Origin: Anaerolinea sp.
GTDB lineage: Bacteria; Chloroflexota; Anaerolineae; Anaerolineales; Villigracilaceae
Assembly: GCA_020047815.1 (NCBI GenBank)
Contig: JAIFNG010000010.1
Span: 1 to 32,836 of the forward strand
Direction of reading: 5' to 3'
DNA: 32,836 nucleotides
The notes under the pieces were generated by a model. That model searched no databases. It was given only the letters and a program-made list of their open reading frames with translations, and was not told where the DNA came from. The translations under genes and the position numbers were made by a program. Positions 18,415 to 26,559 of the stretch are shown in pieces; within the stretch, counting starts at the first letter, position 1, and the number at the start of each line of letters is the position of its first letter.

Positions 18415-18584
18415 TATACGTGTCGCACCTGCTTTCCTGAATTACTAATTCCACATCGTTTAATTGTTTTACAGCAGCGACCATTATGCGCAATGCGAAA
18501 ACTTGTCTGTTGGAAAAATTATCCTGATTTCATTCACGATTGAATTGATACTATTAAAAGACCAAACCATGGAATGTTTATCAT

Positions 18585-19208
18585 TCAAAGTTCTTCGAAA
18601 TTATTTTTCGGGGTAATCTTCATCTCATTTTCAAGATATTCGATCACCTGGTTTGGGTCTGCATCCAAAGGCGTGGGTTGGGAACCAGACCCGCCCGGAG
18701 ACCAGCGGGGACGGGGATAATCTGCGAACGAACCATTCAATCCACTCTCGAGATACTCATCAATTTTTTGCGGTGGATTCCAATCTCGTCCCGTCAGGCG
18801 CCCAAATTTTTTACTAATAGGTTCTCCCTCACGCTGCGCCAGGATTTCCCTGGCGGTCTTACCAAGGCGGTTTGCGACCAGCCATTTATAATAACTGCCG
18901 CCGCGCTGAGATTTTTCCAACCAACCGATGAGGCTTTCTATTTGACCTTTCGGTGGTTTCGCCTGAGGCATGAAAACTCCCGGATTTGCAAATCGCGGTG
19001 CAAGCACTGTAACTGCGGAAAAAACAGCGATTGCAACCAATAGCAGCCATAAAGCGAATTGCGGAAGGATGGAATAATATAAACCCAACAACCACCAAAG
19101 ATACACCAGTGGAACGATGATTACCCGCTCGACCACATCACGCAGAAAAAAAGCCAGGACCAGGGCAGAAAATATCACGCCAGCGAACAGGAATTTTCGG
19201 CGGGTCAC
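18585..19208 (-). CDS. Unassigned membrane protein paired with DUF4129 protein
   Basis: 207 residues from GTG 19208, which overlaps the DUF4129 stop as GTGA and has GGGGAGG 7 nt upstream. An earlier TTG at 19226 has no such support. There are three hydrophobic segments at about 5-22, 27-45 and 50-70. The remaining roughly 135 residues are soluble, with a helical segment (IESLIGWLEKSQRGGSYYKW), a Pro/Gly-rich linker and an acidic helix near the end. I do not recognise the family. Tight coupling to DUF4129, and the MoxR unit downstream on the same strand, suggest one envelope-related system. Confidence 0.7.
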   Translation of the reverse strand: MTRRKFLFAGVIFSALVLAFFLRDVVERVIIVPLVYLWWLLGLYYSILPQFALWLLLVAIAVFSAVTVLAPRFANPGVFMPQAKPPKGQIESLIGWLEKSQRGGSYYKWLVANRLGKTAREILAQREGEPISKKFGRLTGRDWNPPQKIDEYLESGLNGSFADYPRPRWSPGGSGSQPTPLDADPNQVIEYLENEMKITPKNNFEEL

Positions 19209-20101
19209 AATGAAACCTCCCCGCAATATTTCAAAATAGCAGTAAGGCAGGCAATCGCCTCATCCACATCACCCTGGGTTGAAATTCGGGTGCCATAGCG
19301 AACAGATTCAAACAAACGGGTCAAGCGCGTAACCGGCTCTGGGGGCAATCCCGCAACTTCGAGGCGCAAGGCAAACTCAGCAGGGGTCATGGCAAACTCA
19401 CGGAACAAACCCCGCCGCACATCCACCACTTGACTCATGTCGGCATAGCATTGAATGATCTTATCCTGTGCGGGGCCGTCAGACGCAAGGGATCGGAGTG
19501 AAGCGCGGGCAGCCCCAACGATCCCGGTCAGGGGAACCGGGGCATCCAATGCCGATTTACGATGACTCCACCAGCGATTGACCCGCCAAATAATGAGCAC
19601 CATCAATAAGAGGATGCCAAATGTAACTAAATAAGTGATCCACTCCGAAACTTGAGGAGCCTCAAAAACGGGTGGAGGGAGTGCTTCGGTTTGAGGAGGA
19701 ATGCCCTCCCCTGCTTCAAGACCTGGCGCAGAAAATAAGGAAGAGAAAAAATCCGGTTTAATTTTAAGTAAATACATGAGAAGCATCCCGCCAAGTAACA
19801 GGCGGAGGAACTGCCTGAATAGTCTTTTTCTCATCTCCGGCGGAAGGAGCGCCACAACCAGTATACTGAAAATAAAAAGCATTACTAGAAAAGCGATCTG
19901 CTTTTCCAATGATATTTCTGCAATATTCTCGACGATTGAACTTACAGGGGCGCTGGCGACTTCTGACTCTTCACGGCTCAAGCGGCGCGCAGGACGAAAG
20001 GAGATATCCCTGAGTGCACTGGACAAAACAACCATAGAAAGCAGCGTCAGAATGGAAACAGTCAGGATCGTGAGTTTGTCACCAAGTACCTTTTTCACCA
20101 T
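19205..20101 (-). CDS. DUF4129 domain membrane protein
   Basis: 298 residues. Hydrophobic segments are at about 10-30, 68-88, 98-112 and 153-172. The C-terminal soluble domain, about 214-295, has the DUF4129 pattern: a CYADM segment, then R230, TPAEFALRL and LTRLFESVRYG. DUF4129 proteins often occur in MoxR/DUF58 clusters and sometimes as the C-terminal part of transglutaminase-like proteins. No transglutaminase domain is present here. The start at ATG 20101 is supported by an extended -10 just 6 nt upstream. It is the first gene of the minus-strand cluster. Confidence 0.85.
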   Translation of the reverse strand: MVKKVLGDKLTILTVSILTLLSMVVLSSALRDISFRPARRLSREESEVASAPVSSIVENIAEISLEKQIAFLVMLFIFSILVVALLPPEMRKRLFRQFLRLLLGGMLLMYLLKIKPDFFSSLFSAPGLEAGEGIPPQTEALPPPVFEAPQVSEWITYLVTFGILLLMVLIIWRVNRWWSHRKSALDAPVPLTGIVGAARASLRSLASDGPAQDKIIQCYADMSQVVDVRRGLFREFAMTPAEFALRLEVAGLPPEPVTRLTRLFESVRYGTRISTQGDVDEAIACLTAILKYCGEVSL

Positions 20102-20107
20102 GGACCG

Positions 20108-20116
20108 ATTCTACCA
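20108..20116 (-). promoter_or_regulatory. Extended -10 (TGGTAGAAT), 6 nt before ATG 20101
   Basis: Read on the minus strand, TG-n-TAGAAT ends 6 nt before the DUF4129 start codon and there is no Shine-Dalgarno. A leaderless transcript is predicted. It is divergent from the promoter at 20134-20142. Confidence 0.5.
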
Positions 20117-20133
20117 TTAGAGCCCGAGCCTCA

Positions 20134-20142
20134 TGTTATACT
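20134..20142 (+). promoter_or_regulatory. Extended -10 (TGTTATACT) of the DUF309 gene
   Basis: TG-n-TATACT lies 34 nt before ATG 20177, so this gene would have a short leader, unlike its leaderless neighbour on the other strand. Confidence 0.45.
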
Positions 20143-20176
20143 TTTAACTGAGATCAGACTTTTTCAAAATAAACAT

Positions 20177-20692
20177 ATGCGAGGATGCATGGGCGATGAT
20201 TGCGATGGCGCATTGCCTCCAAAAGTAGTGGAGGGATTGAGATTGTTCAATGAGAAGCAGTTCTTTGAATCACACGAGGAACTGGAGGACGCCTGGCACG
20301 ATGAGAAGGGGGCAATTCGCAGTTTGTACCAGGGTGTACTGCAAGCTGCGGTGGTCTACTTTCATATCACACGCGGGAATTATGAAGGCGCTGTCAAAAT
20401 GCACGAACGCTGTATGCGGCTATTAAAGGATTATCCTGATGTTTGCAGGGGGATCCACATAGGAAGGCTGAAACGCGATCTCACACATGTCAACCAGGAA
20501 ATAAAACGCCTGGGTACGGAGAGGATCAAGGAGTTTGATCCATCGCTTTTCATGGACCTGGAATGGAACGGGAAAAGGGTCTGGCACTGCGACCGCTGTG
20601 GAACCTCGATGTTTGAAAAAAACTGCAAGGTCATCTGCCCCAACTGCGGAAACCAATTTGATTGTTCTGATCTTAATCTTTATTTTGATTAA
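20177..20692 (+). CDS. DUF309 protein fused to a C-terminal zinc ribbon
   Basis: 171 residues. The DUF309 signature HEELEDAW is at 33-40, followed by YQGVLQAAVVYFHITRGNYEGA across about 51-72, giving an all-helical domain. The C-terminus has a zinc ribbon with C138-x2-C141 and C154-x2-C157 (HCDRCG and CPNCG). DUF309 has no firm biochemical role, and the ribbon hints at nucleic acid or protein contacts. ATG 20189 is an alternative start, but GAGGA is only 3 nt from it, so I keep 20177. It stands 90 nt before the SDR gene on the same strand and may share its transcript. Confidence 0.8.
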   Translation: MRGCMGDDCDGALPPKVVEGLRLFNEKQFFESHEELEDAWHDEKGAIRSLYQGVLQAAVVYFHITRGNYEGAVKMHERCMRLLKDYPDVCRGIHIGRLKRDLTHVNQEIKRLGTERIKEFDPSLFMDLEWNGKRVWHCDRCGTSMFEKNCKVICPNCGNQFDCSDLNLYFD

Positions 20693-20782
20693 ACCGGATC
20701 GTTCTTATGGTACCCGGGGAAGTAAATTTAATTTCCAGATCCTTTTTTAGCATTTTCGGCGGCGAACTGCCAAGGTGTAATT

Positions 20783-21553
20783 ATGATGTTTCAAAACAAG
20801 ACCGCACTTGTCACCGGCTCAGGTCGTGGTATCGGCCGCGCCACTGCCCTGCACTTTGCCCGGCATGGCGCAGATGTGATCGTAAATTTCTTTCGTAACC
20901 GTGTCCCTGCCGAAGAGACTGCTCATGAGATCGAAAAACTCGGACGCCGTGCCCTGGTAGTGAAAGCGGATGTCGGCGACCTTGACGACCTGAATCGGCT
21001 GTTCGATGAAGTAAAAAAAGAATTTGACGCCCTGGACATCCTCGTCCACAACGCAGCCTCTGGTTATAACCGCCCCGCTCTGGAACAAAAACCCAAAGGC
21101 TGGGAGTGGACCATGAACATAAATGCGCGCGCCCTCCTCTTCGCTGCCCAGCGCGCCACACCGTTGATGGAAAATCGTGGGGGAGGGAAAATTGTCAGCA
21201 TTTCCAGCCCAGGCTCGGCTCGAGTCCTGCCCGATTATGTAGTGGTCGGCGCAAGCAAAGCCGCACTGGAATCCCTCACACGCTATCTGGGTGTGGAATT
21301 AATCCTGAAGGGGATCAACGTTAATGCGGTATCACCAGGTGTGGTCAAGACGGATGCGCTCAATCATTTTTCCTCCATGGGAAACCAGGATCGCATCCTG
21401 CAGGATTTCATTCAGCAGGTTCCCGCGGGAAGGTTAGTCACCCCTGAGGAGGTGGCTGAGGTTGTAGGTTTTTTATGCACCCCCGCCGCGGAAATGATCG
21501 TGGGACAAACCATTGTGGTGGATGGCGGCTATACGCTGCCGATCTCAAAATAA
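20783..21553 (+). CDS. fabL: FabL-like enoyl-[acyl-carrier-protein] reductase III (SDR family)
   Basis: 256 residues. The NADP-binding motif TGSGRGIG is at 11-18, and HNAASG at 89-94 replaces the common NNAG. WTMNINARALLF at 109-120 and IVSISSPGS at 137-145 follow. The active-site pair is Y152-x6-K159, the spacing used by enoyl reductases FabI/FabL rather than the YxxxK of ordinary short-chain reductases. The pattern closely resembles Bacillus FabL, which performs the last reduction of fatty acid elongation. A generic SDR function cannot be excluded because no other fab gene is adjacent. AAGGTG lies upstream of the ATG. A second ATG follows at 20786. Confidence 0.82.
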   Translation: MMFQNKTALVTGSGRGIGRATALHFARHGADVIVNFFRNRVPAEETAHEIEKLGRRALVVKADVGDLDDLNRLFDEVKKEFDALDILVHNAASGYNRPALEQKPKGWEWTMNINARALLFAAQRATPLMENRGGGKIVSISSPGSARVLPDYVVVGASKAALESLTRYLGVELILKGINVNAVSPGVVKTDALNHFSSMGNQDRILQDFIQQVPAGRLVTPEEVAEVVGFLCTPAAEMIVGQTIVVDGGYTLPISK

Positions 21554-21655
21554 ATTCCAGGCAAAATTAAGCCTCCTACAGTGGTTATCCTCCGGGTAAC
21601 TATATCGTTTTGTCTAAAATGTAAATTATTTGTAAGTCTACCTTACGGGCCCTAA

Positions 21656-21664
21656 TGTTATCAT
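21656..21664 (+). promoter_or_regulatory. Extended -10 (TGTTATCAT), 6 nt before ATG 21671
   Basis: TG-n-TATCAT followed by 6 nt and the start codon, with no Shine-Dalgarno. A leaderless transcript is predicted. Confidence 0.45.
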
Positions 21665-21670
21665 CTACAT

Positions 21671-22582
21671 ATGACAATACCTCCCTTAACAGATCAATTC
21701 CATAAAAGCCTGTTGGACAATCTATACGACGGGGTATATTTTGTGGACAGAGAACGCCTGATCTCCTACTGGAATAAAGGAGCAGAAAGGATCACAGGAT
21801 ATTCAGAGGGGGACATGGTTGGCAAGTTTTGTTACAACAACATTCTTGATCACGTATCTGATGACGGTCAGCACCTCTGCAAAAAGGGATGCCCGCTGTT
21901 GGCGACGATTCAGGACGGTAAGCCGCGTGAAGCGGAGGTAAATTTGCGCCATGCAGAAGGCTATCGAGTGCCGGTGCTGGTGCGAACCTCACCCATTTAC
22001 GACGATCAAAATACTGTCATTGGCGCAGTGGAAGTCTTTAGCAACAATCAGTCCCTGTCAAAAATGAAACGAAGGGTCAATGAACTGGAAAAGGATATTT
22101 TCCATGATCCGTTAACCGGTGCGGGGAATCGTAAATTCCTGGAAATAAAGATCAATACGGCCATTCTCGAATACAACCAACACCAAATTCCATTTGGTTT
22201 GCTTTTTCTGGATATTGACCATTTCAAAACCATCAACGACACGTACGGACACCTTGAAGGAGATCACGTTTTACGCAACACCGCCAAAAACCTTTCAGGA
22301 CATCTGCGCGGTACAGATATCTACGGACGATGGGGCGGCGAAGAGTTTATTGCTCTGCTGTATAACATTAACAAGGAAAGCCTCTCCCGCATTACAGAAA
22401 AACTTTGTGCCCTGATCGCAAGTTCCGCAATCACCGTCAACGGGGAGAAAATCTCGGTCTCGGTCTCCATCGGTGCCACTCTGGTGCGCAAAACAGATAC
22501 AATGACATCGATCATCGAGCGTGCCGATCAGTTAATGTATCAAAGCAAGCAAAATGGAAGAAATCAGGTGACGTTGGATTAA
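21671..22582 (+). CDS. PAS-GGDEF diguanylate cyclase
   Basis: 303 residues, soluble. The PAS domain is about 10-125. Within it are C54, H61, C70 and C74 (the last as GCPL), a Cys/His set that may bind a metal or heme-type cofactor or act as a redox switch. A coiled linker (about 127-143) leads to the GGDEF domain, 145-303. The active-site motif is GGEEF at 222-226 and the product-inhibition I-site R213-x2-D216 sits five residues before it, so an active, feedback-controlled c-di-GMP synthase is expected. No EAL domain is fused. It is separated by about 150 nt from the cheB remnant downstream. Confidence 0.92.
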   Translation: MTIPPLTDQFHKSLLDNLYDGVYFVDRERLISYWNKGAERITGYSEGDMVGKFCYNNILDHVSDDGQHLCKKGCPLLATIQDGKPREAEVNLRHAEGYRVPVLVRTSPIYDDQNTVIGAVEVFSNNQSLSKMKRRVNELEKDIFHDPLTGAGNRKFLEIKINTAILEYNQHQIPFGLLFLDIDHFKTINDTYGHLEGDHVLRNTAKNLSGHLRGTDIYGRWGGEEFIALLYNINKESLSRITEKLCALIASSAITVNGEKISVSVSIGATLVRKTDTMTSIIERADQLMYQSKQNGRNQVTLD

Positions 22583-22734
22583 GTCACAACACTTTGTAAG
22601 AGGTTGACTGGAGATCACGAGAAAAGTCCGGGATATATCCTTCTTTGGCAGGATTTACGGTGTAAAATATGAATAATAGGAAAACTGCGAACAATAATTG
22701 GGGGAAGATCAACGAAGAACCCTCCTAACAAACA

Positions 22735-23128
22735 ATGAAAAGCAAAAGGATCATTATGACTCAAAAAGCCAAACCTGGTAAAAAGTCAAAAATCACCAGA
22801 CCAGATCAATTATCCTTCTCTCTTGGCACGCATGAATCACATGCAAACCATGGCAGTTTTCCCATCGTTGGCATCGGGGCTTCGGCGGGCGGATTAAAGG
22901 CGCTGGAAGTGATCCTTGCCAATGTCCCCACCGAAAGCGGCATGGCTTTTATCATTGATCAACACCTCGACCCAACCCGCAAGGCTTTCCTGGTTGAACT
23001 GCTCCAGCGCAGTTACAGCTATGCAGTTTTTTCAAGTCAGGAATCGACTGCGCATCAAGAAAAACGGTGCCAATGGCGGTGAGATTCTCACGACCGGAAA
23101 ACGTCGTCCCCATTGGCGTGAACGATAA
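22735..23128 (+). pseudogene. cheB: Frameshifted and truncated CheB methylesterase domain
   Basis: The first frame gives 115 residues. FPIVGIGASAGGLKALE carries the nucleophile S50, and IIDQHLDPTRKAFLVELLQR carries H78, both as in CheB glutamate methylesterases. After residue about 92 this frame loses similarity, while the +1 frame continues with AMQFFQVRNRLRIKKNG, which fits the next CheB segment, up to a stop at 23126-23128. This implies a net +1 frameshift near 23010. The catalytic aspartate, normally about 100 residues later, is missing in all frames, and the next gene starts at 23140. ATG 22756, with AAAAGGA upstream, may be the original start. The fragment is probably inactive. Confidence 0.75.
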
Positions 23129-23139
23129 GGGAGTATGGC

Positions 23140-26100
23140 ATGAAAAAAAAAGACAAGCCATCCAAGTCTGACCTGACCCATCTGGCAGAGGCGAAACTGA
23201 GCGAACACAAAAAGCGAGTCTCCTCTGTCGCGGCAGAAGCCAATGGCCAGCACCTTATCCAGGAACTGGAGGTGCATCAGATCGAATTGGAAATGCAGAA
23301 TGAGAAGTTGATCCAAGCCCGGGCTGAAGCAGAATCAGCCTATCGTCAATTTACAGATTTGTATGACTTTGCCCCAGTTGGCTACCTGACGCTTGGTCGT
23401 GACGGGACGATTCGTCAGGTCAACGCCGCAGGAGTAAACCTGTTTGGGATTGAACGGACTAAAATGATCGATCGGCGGCTGGGTTTGTTTGTCTCCGCTG
23501 AATCCCGCATTGTTTTAGGTGATTTCCTAAAAATTCTGGATTCTGGCAAAGGAAAAGATACCTGCGAGCTCCTGCTGAAAAAAAAGGAGGACAAACAGAT
23601 CTGGGTGCGGATGGAAGCCTCTTGTTTTGAAGGCGGGCTCGAATCCCGTGCTCTGATGATAGATATCACTGAGCGCAAGCAAGCCGAAAAGGCTCTGCAG
23701 GAGAGTGAAACCCGTTTCCGTACCATATTACAGGATATTCAAAACATAGCCGTCCAGGGATTTGCTGCAGATGGGACTACCCAGTACTGGAATACCGCAT
23801 CAGAAAAACTTTACGGTTACAGCGCAAAGGAGGCAATTGGGAAAAACTTGCTGGATCTGATCATTCCTCCGCAAATGCGTGACGAGGTTAGGCAGGCTAT
23901 TAAGCAAATGTCCGACAGCGGGCACCCCATCCCGGCTGCAGAACTGGCTTTAATGCGCAAGGACGGCTCGCTTGTATCGGTCTTTTCAAGTCATGCAATT
24001 GTAACTGTTCCGGGACATGCGCCGGAGTTATTCTGCCTGAATGTTGATCTAACCGAAAGAATACAGGCGGAAGAAGCGTTGTTCAAAAGTGAAAATAAAT
24101 ATCGAACGATGTTCGAGAACATGTCACAAGGCGCATTCTATCAACAGGCAGACGGTACCCTGGTTGATGTAAATGCCTCCGCGTTGGAAATATTGGGATT
24201 GGACCGTGAACAATTTCTGGGGAAAACTTCCTATGCCCCCCAATGGAAAGTCTTTACAGAAAACGGAGATAATCTGCCGGCTGAACAGCATCCTTCGATG
24301 TTGGCATTAAAAACCGGTCAGGTCATTCGCAACGCAATTATCGGAGTCTACAATCCACGTAGAGAGGGCAATGTCTGGATCAACATAAATGCCATTCCCC
24401 AGTTCAAGCCGAACGAAGATAAACCGTATCAGGTTTTTGTAACCCTTGAAGATATTACTGAGCGCAAACAGGCAGAGCAGAGGCTTAGACAAAGCGAAGA
24501 AAGATTCCGGATGCTGTTCGACAAGGCTCCTCTTGGGTATCAAGCCCTGGATGCAGAGGGACGGTTCCTGGATGTTAATCAGACCTGGCTCAATACACTG
24601 GGCTATGCCCGGGAGGAAGTGATCGGAAAATGGTTTGGCGAATTCCTGTCGGGGGATTATGCAGATGCTTTCCGGAAGCGCTTCCCGATATTCAAAGCCG
24701 CCGGACAAATTCATAGCGAGTTTGAAATGCTGCATAAAAATGGATCCCGGCATTGGATCGCCTTCGAGGGGCGCATTGGGTATGAAATAAACGGAGCCTT
24801 CAAACAAACACACTGCATTTTGCAGGATATCACCGACCGTAAGCGAATTGAGAATGAACTCATACAAAGCGAAGAAAAATTCCGCAGCATGTTTGACCAA
24901 TCACCTGTCGGGTCTGTTATGGTCGGCCTGGATAAGTGTTTTATAAAAAGTAATTCCGCCTTCTGTAATTTTCTTGGTTACACAGAACAGGAATTGATCG
25001 GAAAAACCATAACAGATGTTACCCATCCTGAAGATAAACTGATCGGGATGAATGAATTAAAGCAGTTGGCTGAGGGGAAAATAGGGTCATATACATCACA
25101 GAAACGCTACCTGCGTAAAGATGGCACGATCGTCTGGGGAGAGATCAGTATTCGCCTGATCCGCGATGCAAACCAGAAACCATTATTCTTTTTACCGATA
25201 ATCCAGGATATCACCCAACGCAAACAGGCCGAGGAGGCACTGCAAGAAAGTCAGGAAAAATTCCAGGCAATAGCCAATTACACCGTAGATTGGGAATCTT
25301 GGTTCGGGTTGGATGGAAAATATCTTTGGACAAACCCCGCCGTTGAAGAAATCACCGGATATTTTGAACATGAAGTTCTCGCAAATCCTGATTTTATTTC
25401 GACCATAATCATTGATGAAGACCGGCCAATGTTCATCGAGCGCTTCCAGGAAGCCCTGCGCGGCGATCGGAAAAAAAATCTCGAATTCCGCTATTTTCAC
25501 AAAAATAAAGGATTACGTTGGTTGGGGTTATCCTGGCAGCCCATTTACGATGCGCAAGGCGGTCCACTTGGCACTCGTGTTAGTGCTCGGGACATCACCG
25601 AACGCAAGCAGATGGAAAACGCGCTGCGCGACAGCCAGGCAAGAAACCGCGCCCTCGTGGGTGCCATACCTGATCTGTTGTTTGTTCAGGATCGCGCGGG
25701 GGTTTACATCGACTATCATGCAAATAATCCCCAATTATTAATTGCCCAGCCCGAAGTTTTTTTGGGTCACACCGCCTGGGAGGTAATGCCGCCGGAGCAG
25801 GCTCAGGCTATTCAACACAAATTCGATCTTGCCTTTGAAACTGGCGAGATCCAAGCCCTTGAATATGTCCTGGAGCTCGCCGATAGGCGGCATTATTTCG
25901 AAGCACGCATCAACGCCTATGACCAGGATAGGGTTTTAATCATCATTCGTGACGTCACCGAACGTAAACTGGCAGAGACAGAATTAAAATACATGAAAGA
26001 AAGTCTGGAGGCGGCAAACATTGAACTTAAAGCCGCTCTCACCCGTGAAAAGGAATTTTCGCTCATCGATGGACTGACCGGCATCAACAACCGCCGTCAC

Positions 26101-26559
26101 TTGTATGAACTCGCCGACCATGAATTTGAGGTCGCGGTTAGATATCATCAGCCGCTGGCCGTAATGATGATCGATATCGATCATTTTAAGCAGGTCAATG
26201 ACACCTTCGGACATGCAGCAGGCGATCAAATGCTGCAGCGGGTGACACAGACTGCCAAAGCAGAACTGCGCTCTTCCGATGTTTTCGGGCGATACGGCGG
26301 CGAAGAGTTCGTGATCATCCTGCCGATGACAAATGCGGAACAAGCTTACCCCCTAGCCGAACGCATCCGGGAAATTGCTTCAGCGATCCGCCTGCCAACA
26401 GAAAATGGGGTTGCACAAGTCACGCTTAGCATTGGCATTGTTGAAATGGGTAACGGCGCGCAGGCAAAATCAGTTGAAGACCTGATCCGCCACGCCGACG
26501 AAGCCATGTATGCGGCAAAACAAGCCGGGCGCAATTGTACTGAGATGGGTCATCTGTGA
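23140..26559 (+). CDS. Seven-PAS diguanylate cyclase
   Basis: 1139 residues with no transmembrane segment. An N-terminal coiled coil (about 38-66) precedes seven PAS-like domains near 67-178, 191-307, 320-442, 451-567, 577-693, 704-822 and 834-942, most of them closed by the DITERKQAE-type linker. A second coiled coil leads to the GGDEF domain, about 976-1139, with GGEEF at 1053-1057 and I-site R1044-x2-D1047 five residues earlier, so it should make c-di-GMP with feedback control. Ligands of the PAS domains are unknown. A GGGAG Shine-Dalgarno precedes ATG 23140. The stop overlaps the next start as GTGA, so it is coupled with the hybrid kinase. Confidence 0.92.
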   Translation: MKKKDKPSKSDLTHLAEAKLSEHKKRVSSVAAEANGQHLIQELEVHQIELEMQNEKLIQARAEAESAYRQFTDLYDFAPVGYLTLGRDGTIRQVNAAGVNLFGIERTKMIDRRLGLFVSAESRIVLGDFLKILDSGKGKDTCELLLKKKEDKQIWVRMEASCFEGGLESRALMIDITERKQAEKALQESETRFRTILQDIQNIAVQGFAADGTTQYWNTASEKLYGYSAKEAIGKNLLDLIIPPQMRDEVRQAIKQMSDSGHPIPAAELALMRKDGSLVSVFSSHAIVTVPGHAPELFCLNVDLTERIQAEEALFKSENKYRTMFENMSQGAFYQQADGTLVDVNASALEILGLDREQFLGKTSYAPQWKVFTENGDNLPAEQHPSMLALKTGQVIRNAIIGVYNPRREGNVWININAIPQFKPNEDKPYQVFVTLEDITERKQAEQRLRQSEERFRMLFDKAPLGYQALDAEGRFLDVNQTWLNTLGYAREEVIGKWFGEFLSGDYADAFRKRFPIFKAAGQIHSEFEMLHKNGSRHWIAFEGRIGYEINGAFKQTHCILQDITDRKRIENELIQSEEKFRSMFDQSPVGSVMVGLDKCFIKSNSAFCNFLGYTEQELIGKTITDVTHPEDKLIGMNELKQLAEGKIGSYTSQKRYLRKDGTIVWGEISIRLIRDANQKPLFFLPIIQDITQRKQAEEALQESQEKFQAIANYTVDWESWFGLDGKYLWTNPAVEEITGYFEHEVLANPDFISTIIIDEDRPMFIERFQEALRGDRKKNLEFRYFHKNKGLRWLGLSWQPIYDAQGGPLGTRVSARDITERKQMENALRDSQARNRALVGAIPDLLFVQDRAGVYIDYHANNPQLLIAQPEVFLGHTAWEVMPPEQAQAIQHKFDLAFETGEIQALEYVLELADRRHYFEARINAYDQDRVLIIIRDVTERKLAETELKYMKESLEAANIELKAALTREKEFSLIDGLTGINNRRHLYELADHEFEVAVRYHQPLAVMMIDIDHFKQVNDTFGHAAGDQMLQRVTQTAKAELRSSDVFGRYGGEEFVIILPMTNAEQAYPLAERIREIASAIRLPTENGVAQVTLSIGIVEMGNGAQAKSVEDLIRHADEAMYAAKQAGRNCTEMGHL

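Noticed and set aside
18302..18493. 63-codon minus-strand frame upstream of MoxR
   Set aside because: It runs through the inverted repeat and overlaps the MoxR start in another frame, with no ribosome site.
19209..19226. TTG 19226 start for the membrane protein after DUF4129
   Set aside because: GTG 19208 has a GGGGAGG site and a 4-nt overlap with the previous stop.
22669..22728. 19-residue frame before the cheB remnant
   Set aside because: No Shine-Dalgarno and an Asn-rich composition. It is more likely leader sequence.
23140..26559. Repeated DITERKQAE linkers as a DNA repeat array
   Set aside because: They are conserved protein linkers between PAS domains with variable codons, not a nucleotide repeat or CRISPR.
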